64,000 nucleotides of DNA, from the NCBI GenBank assembly GCA_019419625.1, contig DXZO01000069.1, positions 4,444-68,443 on the forward strand. The letters are read 5' to 3'. The stretch's first letter is position 1; every line of letters starts with the position of its first letter. Source of the stretch: Collinsella sp. (GTDB taxonomy: Bacteria; Actinomycetota; Coriobacteriia; Coriobacteriales; Coriobacteriaceae). Of this stretch, positions 44,587 through 54,218 are shown in pieces. The translations under genes were made by a program, and so were the position numbers. The notes beneath the pieces are model-generated. The model had not been told where the DNA came from, did no database searches, and was given only the letters and a program-made list of their open reading frames with translations.

Positions 44587-45591
44587 CTAGCGTACATCGC
44601 GCACCGTATCGCCCTTGACGAGCACGCCCGGAAACAGCATGTGCTCCACGCCAGACTCAACGCCCTCGGCGCCGGCAATCTTGTCGACCGCCCACATGCC
44701 GACGCGCTTGTTGTCAAAGCGCACCGTAGTCAGGCGACGATCGGGCACGATATCGCCCAAACTATCGTCAACACCCACCACGCTCACGTCCTGGGGCACG
44801 CGCTTCCCGCGCGACTCGAGCCCGCGAATGCAGCCGTAGGCCATGGCATCGTTGGAAGCATAAATGGCTGTGCAGTTCGGATCGTCCGCAAGCACCTGGC
44901 CGGCGGCATATCCGCTCTGTGCCGTCCAATCGCCACGGACGAGTCGCGGCGGCTCAACACCATGCGCGCGCAATGTCTCACGCCAGCCCTCCTCGCGTTG
45001 CATGCCCGAAAGCGAGCGCTCGGGGCACGAGATAAAGTGCACGGTCTTGTGCCCCTGCCCCAGCAAGTACTCGACAACCTGGCGCGAGCAATCGAACTGG
45101 TCGTTATCGACCGTCGAGCACAGCGGGTGCTCCAGCATGGTAACGAGCACCGTCTGCATACCGGGCAGCGGCTCAAAGGTGCCAAAGTCCGCCGGCATGC
45201 GGTTCATGATCACGACCATGCCGTCCACCGGCAGTGCGCTCATGCGCGACGATGCACTCTCGAGGGTATACGGATGCCCGTCTACTTTAGTGAGGGTGAT
45301 GGCATAGCCATGTTTGTCGGCCGCGGCGGCAAAGCCCTCCATACGGTCGAGGTTGCCGGTGCCGGTAATGTTGAACATGGCGACGCCGACGGTCTTAAAT
45401 TTGCCGCGGCGCAGCGATCGACCGGCAAAATTGGGGCGATACCCCAGCTCGCGCATGGCGGCGCGCACGCGCTCCTTGGTCTCGGGGCGCACGCTGGGCG
45501 AATCGTGCACCGTACGCGAGACTGTCTGCTCCGAGACACCCGCGAGACGCGCCACGTCCTTAACGGAAACCGATTTTTTAACAGCGGCCAT
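44587..45591 (-). CDS. LacI-family regulator of the first lac module
   Basis: This 334-residue repressor has the helix-turn-helix VKDVARLAGVSEQTVSRTVH, the hinge RPNFAGRSLRRGKFKTVGV and a sensor domain (VVGVDDSLGDIVPDRRLTTVRF, shortened). It is divergent from the EIICB gene at 45948 and its gap contains two inverted copies of AATGTTAACGTTGCCATT, its likely operators. Confidence 0.92.
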   Translation of the reverse strand: MAAVKKSVSVKDVARLAGVSEQTVSRTVHDSPSVRPETKERVRAAMRELGYRPNFAGRSLRRGKFKTVGVAMFNITGTGNLDRMEGFAAAADKHGYAITLTKVDGHPYTLESASSRMSALPVDGMVVIMNRMPADFGTFEPLPGMQTVLVTMLEHPLCSTVDNDQFDCSRQVVEYLLGQGHKTVHFISCPERSLSGMQREEGWRETLRAHGVEPPRLVRGDWTAQSGYAAGQVLADDPNCTAIYASNDAMAYGCIRGLESRGKRVPQDVSVVGVDDSLGDIVPDRRLTTVRFDNKRVGMWAVDKIAGAEGVESGVEHMLFPGVLVKGDTVRDVR

Positions 45592-45701
45592 AGGTCGATC
45601 TTTCTATGTCAACGATGCCATCGCGGGCATCCCAACAGACAAAATGAACGACTCCAAGTATATCCAACGCCTCTCCCGCCATACGCTCACCACCCAAAAC
45701 C

Positions 45702-45886
45702 TACCGTTCACCGACAATCCCGCTTCCCCGAACGGCTTTTGTCGACCAAATGTTAACGTTGCCATTGTGCAAACACAGAGCCACCGGGCGGCTCAAACGT
45801 TTACGCGTAAGGAATCGACGGTTCGCAGGCACAGAAACCCCCGATTCGCGTCTTTTTTTGTGCCGCAAAATGGCAACGTCAACATT
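45702..45886. promoter_or_regulatory. Operators and shared motif upstream of EIICB-1
   Basis: AATGTTAACGTTGCCATT at 45749-45766 and its inverse AATGGCAACGTCAACATT at 45869-45886 (one difference) lie 120 bp apart centre to centre. That fits two LacI dimers bridged by a loop. TACCGTTCACCG is at 45702-45713. The gap 45592-45947 has no gene. Confidence 0.75.
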
Positions 45887-45947
45887 TTGGCAACCGAACG
45901 CCAAAAGCTACCATCGTTGCTAACCCACCGACTCTTAGGAGCATTGC

Positions 45948-47723
45948 ATGGAGCAACTCATCGCCATCATCGAAAAGGGCCAGCCCTTTTTCAACGCGAT
46001 CGCCCGCAACAAGTACCTCAAGGCGATCCGCGACGGCTTTATCTCCGTCATCCCCATCATCATCTTCTCGTCCATCTTCTGCCTGGTAGCCTCGGTCCCC
46101 AACATCTGGGGTTTCTACTGGCCCGATGACATCAACAACGCCCTGTGGAAGTGCTACAACTACTCCATGGGCATCCTGGCCATCGCCTGCGCCGCCACCA
46201 CGGCCAAGCACTTCGCCGACGCCCAGAACCGCGATCTACCCAAGAACAACCAGATCAACTTCATCTCGTGCATGTGCGCAGCCATCATCGGCTTCTTGCT
46301 CCTTTCGAGCGACACGATCGCCACGGACGCTGCCAGCGGCTTCAACACCACCTACCTTGGTTCCAAAGGCCTGCTGACCGCCTTTATCGCCGCGTTTGTG
46401 ACCGGCATCATCTATAAGTTCTTCATCAAGCGCAACATCACCGTCAAGATGCCCGAGCAGGTTCCGCCCAACATCTCGCAGACCTTTAAGGACATTATCC
46501 CCTTCTCCGTCTGCATCACCGTCTTTTGGGTCTTTGACATCGTCTTCCGCGCTGCCTTTGGCTTCTGCTTTGCCCAGGGCGTCATCCAAGTGTTCCAGCC
46601 CCTGTTCACCGCTGCCGACGGCTACATTGGCCTCGCTGTGATCTACGGCGCCATGAGCCTCTTCTGGTTCGTCGGCGTCCACGGCCCCTCGATCGTCGAG
46701 CCCGCCATCGCCGCCGCTCTCGTTGCCAACATGACCGACAACCTGGCTGCGTTCCAGGCCGGCCAGCACGCTTCCGCTGTCCTGACCCAGGGTGCCCAGT
46801 ACTTCGTCGTCTGCATGGGCGGCACCGGTGCCACGCTCGTCCTGGTCTTTATGTTCTGCTTCCTGGCCAAGTCTCAGGAAATGCGCGCCGTCGGCAAGGC
46901 CGCCATCGTCCCGGTCTGCTTTGCTGTCAACGAGCCGCTGCTGTTCGCCGCGCCCATCGTGCTCAACCCCGTCTTCTTTGTCCCGTTTGTCTTTGCCCCG
47001 ATCGCCAACATCTGGATCCTCAAGATCTTTATCGACTTCTTGGGCATGAACGGCTTTATGTACACCCTGCCCTGGACCGTTCCCGGCCCCATCGGCACCA
47101 TCATGGGCTTGGGCTTCCAGCCGCTCGCCTTTGTGATGCTCGCCCTCATCCTGGTCGTCGACTTCGTCCTGTACTACCCGTTCTTCCGTGCATATGACGC
47201 CCAGAAGTGCGCCGAGGAGGCCGAGATCTCCCAGGAGGAGCTCACCGCCAAGAACGCCGAGAAGGCCGCCAAGCTCAACGACGCCTTCCAGGGCAAGGCC
47301 GATGCCAAGAGCGTTGCCGCCGGCGCCGCAGCCGAGGCCGTGAAGGCCGACGCCCCTGCCGCTTCTGCAGCACCCGCTGCCGAGGCAACGACCGCCAGCG
47401 ACCTCAACGGCAAGCGCGTGCTCGTGCTCTGCCAGGGTGGCGGAACCTCAGGCCTGCTCGCCAACGCGCTGGCCAAGGCCGCCAAGGAGCGCGGCATCGA
47501 TCTTGAAACCGCCGCCGAGGCCTATGGCAACCACGTGGATATGCTCCCCGACTTTGACCTGGTCGTCCTGGCCCCGCAGGCAGCCAGCTACCTGGCCGAC
47601 CTGCAGAAAGACTGCGAGCGTGTGGGCAACAAGTGCGTCGCCTGCCGTGGCAAGCAGTACATCGAGCTCTCCCAGAACGGCGACAAGTCTCTCGCCTTCG
47701 TCTCCGAGCAACTATCGAAGTAA
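45948..47723 (+). CDS. lacE: PTS lactose-family EIICB (module 1)
   Basis: This 591-residue fused permease has an N-terminal EIIC (about 1-425, eight to ten TM segments; blocks AIRDGFISVIPIIIFSS, GVHGPSIVEPAIAAAL, NEPLLFAAPIVLNP) and a C-terminal EIIB (about 485-590) with the phosphocysteine in VLVLCQGGGTSGLLAN. An Ala/Glu-rich linker joins them. It imports and phosphorylates lactose with LacF. LacG-1 follows after 66 bp containing a hairpin at 47732-47766. Confidence 0.92.
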   Translation: MEQLIAIIEKGQPFFNAIARNKYLKAIRDGFISVIPIIIFSSIFCLVASVPNIWGFYWPDDINNALWKCYNYSMGILAIACAATTAKHFADAQNRDLPKNNQINFISCMCAAIIGFLLLSSDTIATDAASGFNTTYLGSKGLLTAFIAAFVTGIIYKFFIKRNITVKMPEQVPPNISQTFKDIIPFSVCITVFWVFDIVFRAAFGFCFAQGVIQVFQPLFTAADGYIGLAVIYGAMSLFWFVGVHGPSIVEPAIAAALVANMTDNLAAFQAGQHASAVLTQGAQYFVVCMGGTGATLVLVFMFCFLAKSQEMRAVGKAAIVPVCFAVNEPLLFAAPIVLNPVFFVPFVFAPIANIWILKIFIDFLGMNGFMYTLPWTVPGPIGTIMGLGFQPLAFVMLALILVVDFVLYYPFFRAYDAQKCAEEAEISQEELTAKNAEKAAKLNDAFQGKADAKSVAAGAAAEAVKADAPAASAAPAAEATTASDLNGKRVLVLCQGGGTSGLLANALAKAAKERGIDLETAAEAYGNHVDMLPDFDLVVLAPQAASYLADLQKDCERVGNKCVACRGKQYIELSQNGDKSLAFVSEQLSK

Positions 47724-47789
47724 GTAACGCCCAGGGCCAGCCGACCATCAACAGCCGGTTGGCCCTTCGATTTAGACGATTGGATCATC

Positions 47790-49229
47790 ATGTCCGTTAA
47801 TCCTGCTAGCGTCACCAACCCGCCTGCGCAGTTTCCCGAGGACTTTGTCTTTGGCGGCGCCACTGCTGCCTACCAGGTAGAGGGCGAGACCCGCACTCAC
47901 GGTAAGGGCAAGGTTGCCTGGGACGACTTCCTGGAGGCCCAGGGGCGCTTTTCCCCCGATCCCGCTTCGGACTTCTATAACCAGTACCCCGTCGACCTGG
48001 AGCTGTGCGAGGAATTCGGCATCAACGGCATCCGCCTCTCCATCGCTTGGAGCCGCATCTTCCCCAACGGCACCGGCGAGATCAACCCCGAGGGTGTCCA
48101 GTTCTACCACGACCTTTTCGCCGAGTGCCACAAGCACCACGTTGAGCCGTTTGTCACGCTGCATCACTTCGATACGCCGCTCCCCCTCTTTGAGAAGGGC
48201 GATTTCCTCAACCGCGAGACCATCGACGCCTTTGTGGACTTTGCCACCTTCTGCTTTAAGGAGTACGCCGACCAGGTGACCTATTGGTTCACCTTTAACG
48301 AGATCTGGGCGGACGCCTCCAACACCTACATCGAGGGCACCTTCCCCGGCGGCGTCAAGGCGCATCTGGCCGAGGCCTTCCAGTGCGAGCACAACATGAT
48401 GCTCGCCCACGCCAAGGCCGTGCTGGCCTTCCACAACGGCGGCTTTAAGGGCAAGATCGGCGTCATCCAGTCGCTGGAGTTTAAGTACCCGCTCAACGAG
48501 AACGACCCCGCCGACATCAAAGCCGCCAACAACGAGCACGTGCTGCAAAACCAGTTTTTGCTCGACGCTACCTTCCGCGGCGACTACGCGCCCGACACCC
48601 TCGAGTGCGCCAACCGCTTGGCCGCCATCTCGGGCGGCACCATCGAGATCCTGGACGAGGACCTCGAGATTATGCGCGAAGCAGCGCTCTACAACGACTA
48701 CTTGGGCGTTAACAACTACCAGTGCCGCTTCCTCAAGGCTTACGATGGCGAGAACGACCTGCACCACAACGGTACGGGCGAGAAGGGCACCGGCCGCTGG
48801 CGCGTTAAGGGTATTGGCGAGCATGTGAACAAGCCCGGCATCCCCACCACCGACTGGGACTGGATCATCTATCCCGAGGGCCTGTTCGATCTGCTCGTCT
48901 ACATTAAGCAGCGCTACCCCAACTACAAGCAGATCTTCATCACCGAGAACGGCATGGGCTACAAGGACCCCTACAAGGACGGTTTTGTGGACGACCAGCC
49001 GCGCATCGACTACATCGAGCAGCACCTGCGTTGGCTGCTCAAGGCCATGGAGGTAGGCGTCAACGTGGGCGGCTACTTCCTGTGGAGCCTGCAGGATCAG
49101 TTCTCCTGGACCAATGGTTACAACAAGCGTTACGGCTTCTTCTACGTTGACTTTGAAACCCAGAAGCGCACGCCCAAGGCAAGCGCATACTGGTATAAGC
49201 ACGTGGCGCAGACCCGTCGTCTGGACTAG
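47790..49229 (+). CDS. lacG: 6-phospho-beta-galactosidase (GH1), module 1
   Basis: This 479-residue GH1 enzyme hydrolyses lactose-6-phosphate to glucose and galactose-6-phosphate. The acid/base is in TFNEIW and the nucleophile in ITENGMGYKD. The start region FVFGGATAAYQVEGETRTHG and the FSWTNGYNKRYGFFYVDFET phosphate-binding segment follow LacG rather than 6-phospho-beta-glucosidases. It shares most of its residues with the second copy at 52703. Confidence 0.93.
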   Translation: MSVNPASVTNPPAQFPEDFVFGGATAAYQVEGETRTHGKGKVAWDDFLEAQGRFSPDPASDFYNQYPVDLELCEEFGINGIRLSIAWSRIFPNGTGEINPEGVQFYHDLFAECHKHHVEPFVTLHHFDTPLPLFEKGDFLNRETIDAFVDFATFCFKEYADQVTYWFTFNEIWADASNTYIEGTFPGGVKAHLAEAFQCEHNMMLAHAKAVLAFHNGGFKGKIGVIQSLEFKYPLNENDPADIKAANNEHVLQNQFLLDATFRGDYAPDTLECANRLAAISGGTIEILDEDLEIMREAALYNDYLGVNNYQCRFLKAYDGENDLHHNGTGEKGTGRWRVKGIGEHVNKPGIPTTDWDWIIYPEGLFDLLVYIKQRYPNYKQIFITENGMGYKDPYKDGFVDDQPRIDYIEQHLRWLLKAMEVGVNVGGYFLWSLQDQFSWTNGYNKRYGFFYVDFETQKRTPKASAYWYKHVAQTRRLD

Positions 49230-49322
49230 TTAACGCCATCGGCCGCTGTGGCCATCACGCTGCCGTGCACCTTACCATTCCCGATCGCATGGGCGCTGCG
49301 TCCATGCACCTCTTTCCGTGTG

Positions 49323-49387
49323 GCGGATACGACCTTCCCGGTGGATGCTTCAGCATCCTTGGTCGTATCCGCCGTTTTTGTTTTTGG
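49323..49387 (+). terminator. Terminator after lacG-1
   Basis: GGCGGATACGACC, an inner GGATGC/GCATCC hairpin and GGTCGTATCCGCC are followed by GTTTTTGTTTTTG. Confidence 0.92.
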
Positions 49388-49410
49388 GCGAGCTGGGCCG
49401 CGTTCGTTTG

Positions 49411-49546
49411 TCTCGATCTGTAACATCTGACTCGCTTTTGACCGTCTAACTGTTACAGATCAAGACAAAGATGATGGCTGGGTAGACAAAATCTCGATCT
49501 GTAACACCTAGTCGAGTTTTTGGGTCCTAGCTGTTACAGATTAAGA
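49411..49546. repeat. Paired GATCTGTAACA...GTTACAGAT repeats, left of module 2
   Basis: Two copies of an inverted-repeat unit (49411-49466 and 49492-49546) have TCTCGATCTGTAACA and TGTTACAGAT arms. The first shares CATCTGACTCGCTTTTG with the unit at 54301-54354, and the second shares GTTACAGATT-AGATGAACG with that at 54219-54273. The stretch 49230-49564 otherwise holds only the terminator. Confidence 0.88.
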
Positions 49547-49564
49547 TGAACGAGCCGAGCACGT

Positions 49565-50575
49565 CTACGCCCGCAGGTCCTTTACGCTGGAACGCTCGAC
49601 CAACACGCCCGAGACGAGCGTGCGGCTTCTGGAACTCGGGGCTTCCAGGCCTGCAACGACCTCGTTGAGCGCACGGATGCCCAGCTCGCGGTGGCGAAAC
49701 TTCACCGACGTCAGAATCGAGTTGGGAATCGTCTTGTAAAGCTCGTCATCGAAGCCGATCACGGACACGTCGTCGGGCACGCTGAGCCCTTTGTCACGTA
49801 GAGCCATCATCACGCCGTTTGCCATGCAGTCGTTAGCAGCGAGAACCGCCGTGCAATCGGGTTTATCGGCAAGCACAAGGCCCGCGGCATAGCCACTATC
49901 CGCATTCCAATCGCCTTGCAGAGGCTCGGGCGGCTCAATGCCACGCGCCTCGAGTGCCGCTCGCCAACCTTTCATACGGCACTGGCTCGACAGTGACTCT
50001 TTTTTACCAGAAACGAAGTACACGTTCTTGTGCCCGTGATTCAAGAAGTACTCGCACGCCATGCGCGCGCCGCCCTCTTGGTCGTCACTGACGGTGGAGC
50101 AGGTAGGATGCTCCATCGGCGTAATAATCACCGTCTTGAGGTCTTTCGGCGCCTCAAAGGTATCAAAGTCATCGACCATCTGACGCAGGTTGAAGATCAT
50201 GCCATCAACAGGCAGCTGCGACATCCTGCGCGCCGCATCGGCAAGGGTCATCTTCTCCCCCGCCCGCTTTTTGATCATCGTGAGCGCAAAGCCTCGCTCT
50301 TCGGCGGCATCGGCGATACCGTCAATCATGTCCACGGCGCCGCCCGACAAGTGGAACAGCACCACGCCGATGCACCCGTAACGGCCCAACTTGAGCGAAC
50401 GCGCGGCAAAGTTGGTTCGAAACCCGAGCGTCTCCATTGCGGAATGGACCTTATCGCGTGTCGACTCGCGCACGCTATCGGGCTCGTTGATCACGCGCGA
50501 CACCGTCTTGAGAGAAACGCCCGCGGCAACTGCCACATCGTTCATTGAGACATTTTTCTTGTCCATCGTTGCCAC
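49565..50575 (-). CDS. LacI-family regulator of the second lac module
   Basis: This 336-residue repressor starts at GTG 50575 (GGAG 5 bp upstream); ATG 50566 and ATG 50620 are alternatives. The helix-turn-helix is MNDVAVAAGVSLKTVSRVIN and the hinge RTNFAARSLKLGRYGCIGV. It is divergent from EIICB-2. The perfect 24-bp palindrome at 50724-50747 is its likely operator. Confidence 0.9.
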   Translation of the reverse strand: MATMDKKNVSMNDVAVAAGVSLKTVSRVINEPDSVRESTRDKVHSAMETLGFRTNFAARSLKLGRYGCIGVVLFHLSGGAVDMIDGIADAAEERGFALTMIKKRAGEKMTLADAARRMSQLPVDGMIFNLRQMVDDFDTFEAPKDLKTVIITPMEHPTCSTVSDDQEGGARMACEYFLNHGHKNVYFVSGKKESLSSQCRMKGWRAALEARGIEPPEPLQGDWNADSGYAAGLVLADKPDCTAVLAANDCMANGVMMALRDKGLSVPDDVSVIGFDDELYKTIPNSILTSVKFRHRELGIRALNEVVAGLEAPSSRSRTLVSGVLVERSSVKDLRA

Positions 50576-50667
50576 TACTTCTCCAGTCGGTTTTGCATCG
50601 CTTTTTTTGCGTTCTAGCATACACTACCTGCCCGACTGACAAATCAGCCGTTTATCGAACAATATCG

Positions 50668-50747
50668 ACCGTTCACCCGTAAATCCTTGTTGCTCTTCCA
50701 AAAATGTCTTACGTTGTCATTAACGAAATGACAACGTTGTCATTTCG
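50668..50747. promoter_or_regulatory. Operator palindrome and shared motif upstream of EIICB-2
   Basis: Bases 50724-50747 are a perfect 24-bp palindrome centred on GACAACGTTGTC. A second, partial site (ACGTTGTCATTAACG) abuts it at 50711-50725. ACCGTTCACCCG lies at 50668-50679. EIICB-2 starts 102 bp downstream. Confidence 0.85.
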
Positions 50748-50848
50748 CAATGCCTTCCTTAAGCAGGAAGGTTTCCGGGCAGTCCTGACCATCCATCGAC
50801 GACCAGTTCCATCCACATGCATCGCGCATCGAGCAGCAAAGGAGCTCT

Positions 50849-52627
50849 ATGGACGCCATCGTAAAGATGCTCGAAAAGCATCAACCGTTCTTTGAGAAGA
50901 TCTCGAGGAACATCTACCTCCAGGCCATCAAGGACGGATTCCTTGGGTGCATGCCCATCGTCCTCACCTCTTCGATCTTCCTGTTGATTGCCACCCTTCC
51001 TGGCGTAGTTGGCATCACGCTGCCCCAGCCGCTCATCGACTGGTGCAACAAGCTGTACAACTTCACCATGGGCGTCATGGGCATCATGGTTGCCGGCACC
51101 ACCGCCAAGAACTTTACGGCTTCCATGAACCGTCGCATGCCCGCCGGCAAGGTGCTCAACGACGGCTCCACCATGGTGGCCGCCCAGTGCAGCATGCTGC
51201 TGCTCGCAGTCACGCAGTTCACCACCAAGCTCAACGGCTCCGAACTTTCGGTCTTCGATTGCACCAGCATGGGTACGCGCGGTCTGTTCTCGGCCTATAT
51301 CGCCGCGTTCATTACCGTGTGGGTCTACAAATTCTGCGTCTCGCGCGATCTGACCATTAAGCTGCCCAAGGAGGTCCCGGGCGCCATCGCTCAGAACTTC
51401 CGCGACATCATCCCCTTTGGCGGCGCCGTCATCATCTGCGGCATCATCGATGTCGTCGTGCGCAACCTCATGGGCGTTCCGTTCTCCGAGCTGCTTATCA
51501 AACTGCTCTCCCCGCTCTTTACCGCTGCAGAAACCTATCCTGGCCTTATCCTTATCCAGGCAGCCACCGCGTTCTTCTGGTTCATCGGCGTCCACGGCCC
51601 CTCGATCGTCCAGCCGGGCATCGACCCCATCCGTCTTGCCAACCAGGCCGAGAACCTGCAGGTTCTGCTTGCCGGTGGCCACCCCGCCCACTCCCTCACC
51701 TTTAACATGTCGCTCGTGGGTGAGTTCGGCGGCACCGGCGCCACGTTCATCGTGCCACTTCTGCTGATTCTCTTTATGAAGTCCAAGCAGCTCAAAGCCG
51801 TCGGTAAGGCCTCGATTGTTCCTGTTGCCTTCGCCGTCAACGAACCGCTGCTCTTTGGCGCGCCGATGATCCTTAACCCCTACATGCTCATCCCCTTTGT
51901 TGCCGCCGGCTGCGTCAACGTGAGTGTTGCCAAGTTCTTTATCGATAACGTGGGCATGAACGGCTTCTCCTTCGTGGTGCCTTGGGCCACCCCCGCCCCC
52001 ATCGGCATTTTCATCACCACGAACTTCCAGCTTATTGCCCTGGTATTTGTCGCGATCATCATCTTGCTGGACGCCATCATCTACCTGCCGTTCTTGAAGG
52101 CATACGATAAGCTGCTCTGCGACCAGGAGGCCGAGCGCGCCGCCGAGCTGGGCCTTGAGTCCGATGGTGCCGCTGCCATCGCCGCCAACGCCTCTGCGCC
52201 CGCTGTCGAGCAGGCTACCGCTTCCGTCGAGACGACTGTTGCCGCCGCCGACAGCAAGCCTGTCGCCGATCAGCCCGAGCCCGCCGCCGACGCATCCGCT
52301 AAGAAGGATGTCGATGGCCTGAAGGTCCTCGTCCTGTGCGCCGGCGCCGGCACCTCTGCCATGCTTGCCAACGCTATCAAGGAAGGTGCCGCGCAGACCG
52401 GAGAGAACATCGCTTCCTCCGCAGGCGCCTATGGCCAGCACACTGCCATCATGGATCAGTACGACGTCATCGTGCTCGCCCCGCAGGTTCGTAGCTACTA
52501 CAACGACATGAAGGCCGATACCGACCGTCTGGGCATTAAGCTGCTCGCCCCGCGCGGCAAGGAATATATCGACCTTACCCGCGACCCCGCCGGCGCCATC
52601 AAGTGGCTCCGCGAGAACCTCGACTAG
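50849..52627 (+). CDS. lacE: PTS lactose-family EIICB (module 2)
   Basis: This 592-residue EIICB has the same layout as module 1: EIIC with AIKDGFLGCMPIVLTSSIF, FIGVHGPSIVQPGIDPI and NEPLLFGAPMILNPYMLIP, an Ala/Val/Glu-rich linker (about 430-490), and EIIB with the phosphocysteine in VLVLCAGAGTSAMLAN. It lacks its own EIIA and would depend on LacF. Sugar range may differ from copy 1, since the EIIC loops differ. Confidence 0.92.
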   Translation: MDAIVKMLEKHQPFFEKISRNIYLQAIKDGFLGCMPIVLTSSIFLLIATLPGVVGITLPQPLIDWCNKLYNFTMGVMGIMVAGTTAKNFTASMNRRMPAGKVLNDGSTMVAAQCSMLLLAVTQFTTKLNGSELSVFDCTSMGTRGLFSAYIAAFITVWVYKFCVSRDLTIKLPKEVPGAIAQNFRDIIPFGGAVIICGIIDVVVRNLMGVPFSELLIKLLSPLFTAAETYPGLILIQAATAFFWFIGVHGPSIVQPGIDPIRLANQAENLQVLLAGGHPAHSLTFNMSLVGEFGGTGATFIVPLLLILFMKSKQLKAVGKASIVPVAFAVNEPLLFGAPMILNPYMLIPFVAAGCVNVSVAKFFIDNVGMNGFSFVVPWATPAPIGIFITTNFQLIALVFVAIIILLDAIIYLPFLKAYDKLLCDQEAERAAELGLESDGAAAIAANASAPAVEQATASVETTVAAADSKPVADQPEPAADASAKKDVDGLKVLVLCAGAGTSAMLANAIKEGAAQTGENIASSAGAYGQHTAIMDQYDVIVLAPQVRSYYNDMKADTDRLGIKLLAPRGKEYIDLTRDPAGAIKWLRENLD

Positions 52628-52640
52628 TTCCTCCCCCTGT

Positions 52641-52671
52641 TGGTGCCCGGATCCCCAGTTCGGGCACCTCT
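52641..52671 (+). terminator. Hairpin between EIICB-2 and lacG-2
   Basis: GGTGCCCG, an 11-base loop and CGGGCACC form an 8-bp stem without a following T-run. It may stabilise or attenuate the message between the genes. Confidence 0.6.
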
Positions 52672-52702
52672 CCCTATTCGTATTCCACAGAAAGGATGAC
52701 TC

Positions 52703-54124
52703 ATGACCAACCCCATGCAGTTCCCCGACGGCTTTGTGTTTGGCGGCGCCACCGCCGCTTACCAGGTTGAGGGCGAGACCCGTACGCACGGCAAGGGCAA
52801 AGTACCCTGGGACGATTTCCTGGCAGCCCAGGGTCGCTTCTCCCCCGATCCCGCAAGCGATTTCTACAACAAGTACCCGGTCGATATCGACCTGTGCCAG
52901 CGCTTCGGCATCAACGGTATCCGCGTCTCCATCGCTTGGAGCCGCATCTTCCCCAACGGTACTGGCGAGATCAACCCCGAGGGCGTCGCTTTCTATCACG
53001 AGCTTTTCGCCACCTGCAACAAAGCTGGCGTTATCCCCTATGTCACGCTCGATCACTTCGATACGCCCGAGGCCTTTTACCAGAACGGCGGCGAGGGATT
53101 CCTGACGCGCACGACAATCGACGCCTTTGTCGAGTACGCCAAGTTCTGCTTTGCCGAGTTCACCGAGATCAAGCACTGGTTTACCTTTAACGAGATTCCC
53201 GCGACCGCCGAGGGCAGCTTTATCGTCGGCAACTGGCCGCACGGCGAGAAGTATCGCCTGGACAAGGCCTTCCAGCTTATGCATAACATGATGGTGGCCC
53301 ACGCCAAGGCTGTCGTCGCCTTCCATGAGGGCGGCTTTGAGGGCGAGATCGGCATTGTCCAGAACCTGGAGCCCAAGTATCCCCTCGACCCCAACAACGC
53401 CGCCGACTGCGAGGCAGCTCGCATGGCCGACGTCATCAACAACCGCTGGGTACTCGACGCCACCTTCCGCGGCCACTATGCAGCCGACACCATGGAGGCT
53501 GCGACCAAGCTGGCCCATATCGCCGGCGGCGAGCTCGACGTCCGCGACGAGGACATCGCCGCGCTGACCGCCGCGCTCCCCTACAACGATTGCCTGGGTG
53601 TCAACACCTACAAGTGCCAGTTCCTGCGTGCCGCCGAGGGCGAAAACGACATCAACCACAATGGTACCGGCGACAAGGGCTCCTCGCGCTGGTTCCTCAA
53701 GGGCGTGGGCGAGTCATGCGTACGCGAAGGCGTACCCACCACCGACTGGGACTGGATCATCTATCCCGAGGGCCTCTACGACCTGCTGCTCCGCATTAAG
53801 AACGATTACCCCAACTACAAGAAGATCTACATCACCGAGAACGGCATGGGCTATAAGGACGACTTTGAGGACGGCTTTATCGACGATGCCCCTCGCATCG
53901 ACTATATGCGTCAGCATCTCGCGTGGATCCTCAAGGCAATCGACGGCGGCGTAAACGTCGACGGCTACTTTGTGTGGTCGCTGCAGGACCAGTTCTCCTG
54001 GACCAACGGCTATAACAAGCGCTATGGCCTGTTCTACATCGACTTCGAGACCCAGAAGCGCTATCCCAAGGCCAGCGCGTACTGGTACAAGAACGTCGCG
54101 GAGACCGGCCTGCTCATGGCCTAG
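52703..54124 (+). CDS. lacG: 6-phospho-beta-galactosidase (GH1), module 2
   Basis: This 473-residue GH1 enzyme has acid/base in TFNEIPA and nucleophile in ITENGMGYKDD, and the same LacG-type FSWTNGYNKRYGLFYIDFET segment. AGAAAGGATG precedes the start. It keeps the residues expected for galactose-6-phosphate binding. It is a close paralogue of the 47790 gene and both end in similar terminator and repeat flanks, which points to duplication of the whole module. Confidence 0.93.
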   Translation: MTNPMQFPDGFVFGGATAAYQVEGETRTHGKGKVPWDDFLAAQGRFSPDPASDFYNKYPVDIDLCQRFGINGIRVSIAWSRIFPNGTGEINPEGVAFYHELFATCNKAGVIPYVTLDHFDTPEAFYQNGGEGFLTRTTIDAFVEYAKFCFAEFTEIKHWFTFNEIPATAEGSFIVGNWPHGEKYRLDKAFQLMHNMMVAHAKAVVAFHEGGFEGEIGIVQNLEPKYPLDPNNAADCEAARMADVINNRWVLDATFRGHYAADTMEAATKLAHIAGGELDVRDEDIAALTAALPYNDCLGVNTYKCQFLRAAEGENDINHNGTGDKGSSRWFLKGVGESCVREGVPTTDWDWIIYPEGLYDLLLRIKNDYPNYKKIYITENGMGYKDDFEDGFIDDAPRIDYMRQHLAWILKAIDGGVNVDGYFVWSLQDQFSWTNGYNKRYGLFYIDFETQKRYPKASAYWYKNVAETGLLMA

Positions 54125-54146
54125 TTTCCGCCGCATACTCCCTGTC

Positions 54147-54198
54147 GGCCGCATGCGAATCCCTCCACGGGTTCGCATGCGGCCTTTTTGTTTTTGGT
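54147..54198 (+). terminator. Terminator after lacG-2
   Basis: GGCCGCATGCGAA and TTCGCATGCGGCC form a perfect 13-bp stem followed by TTTTTGTTTTTGG. Confidence 0.93.
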
Positions 54199-54218
54199 GG
54201 GCCCGAGCAGGCCGTTTG

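Noticed and set aside
50759..53659. 966-residue open frame antisense to EIICB-2 and lacG-2
   Set aside because: It runs across two well-supported genes and their gap, and its composition is that of an antisense shadow.
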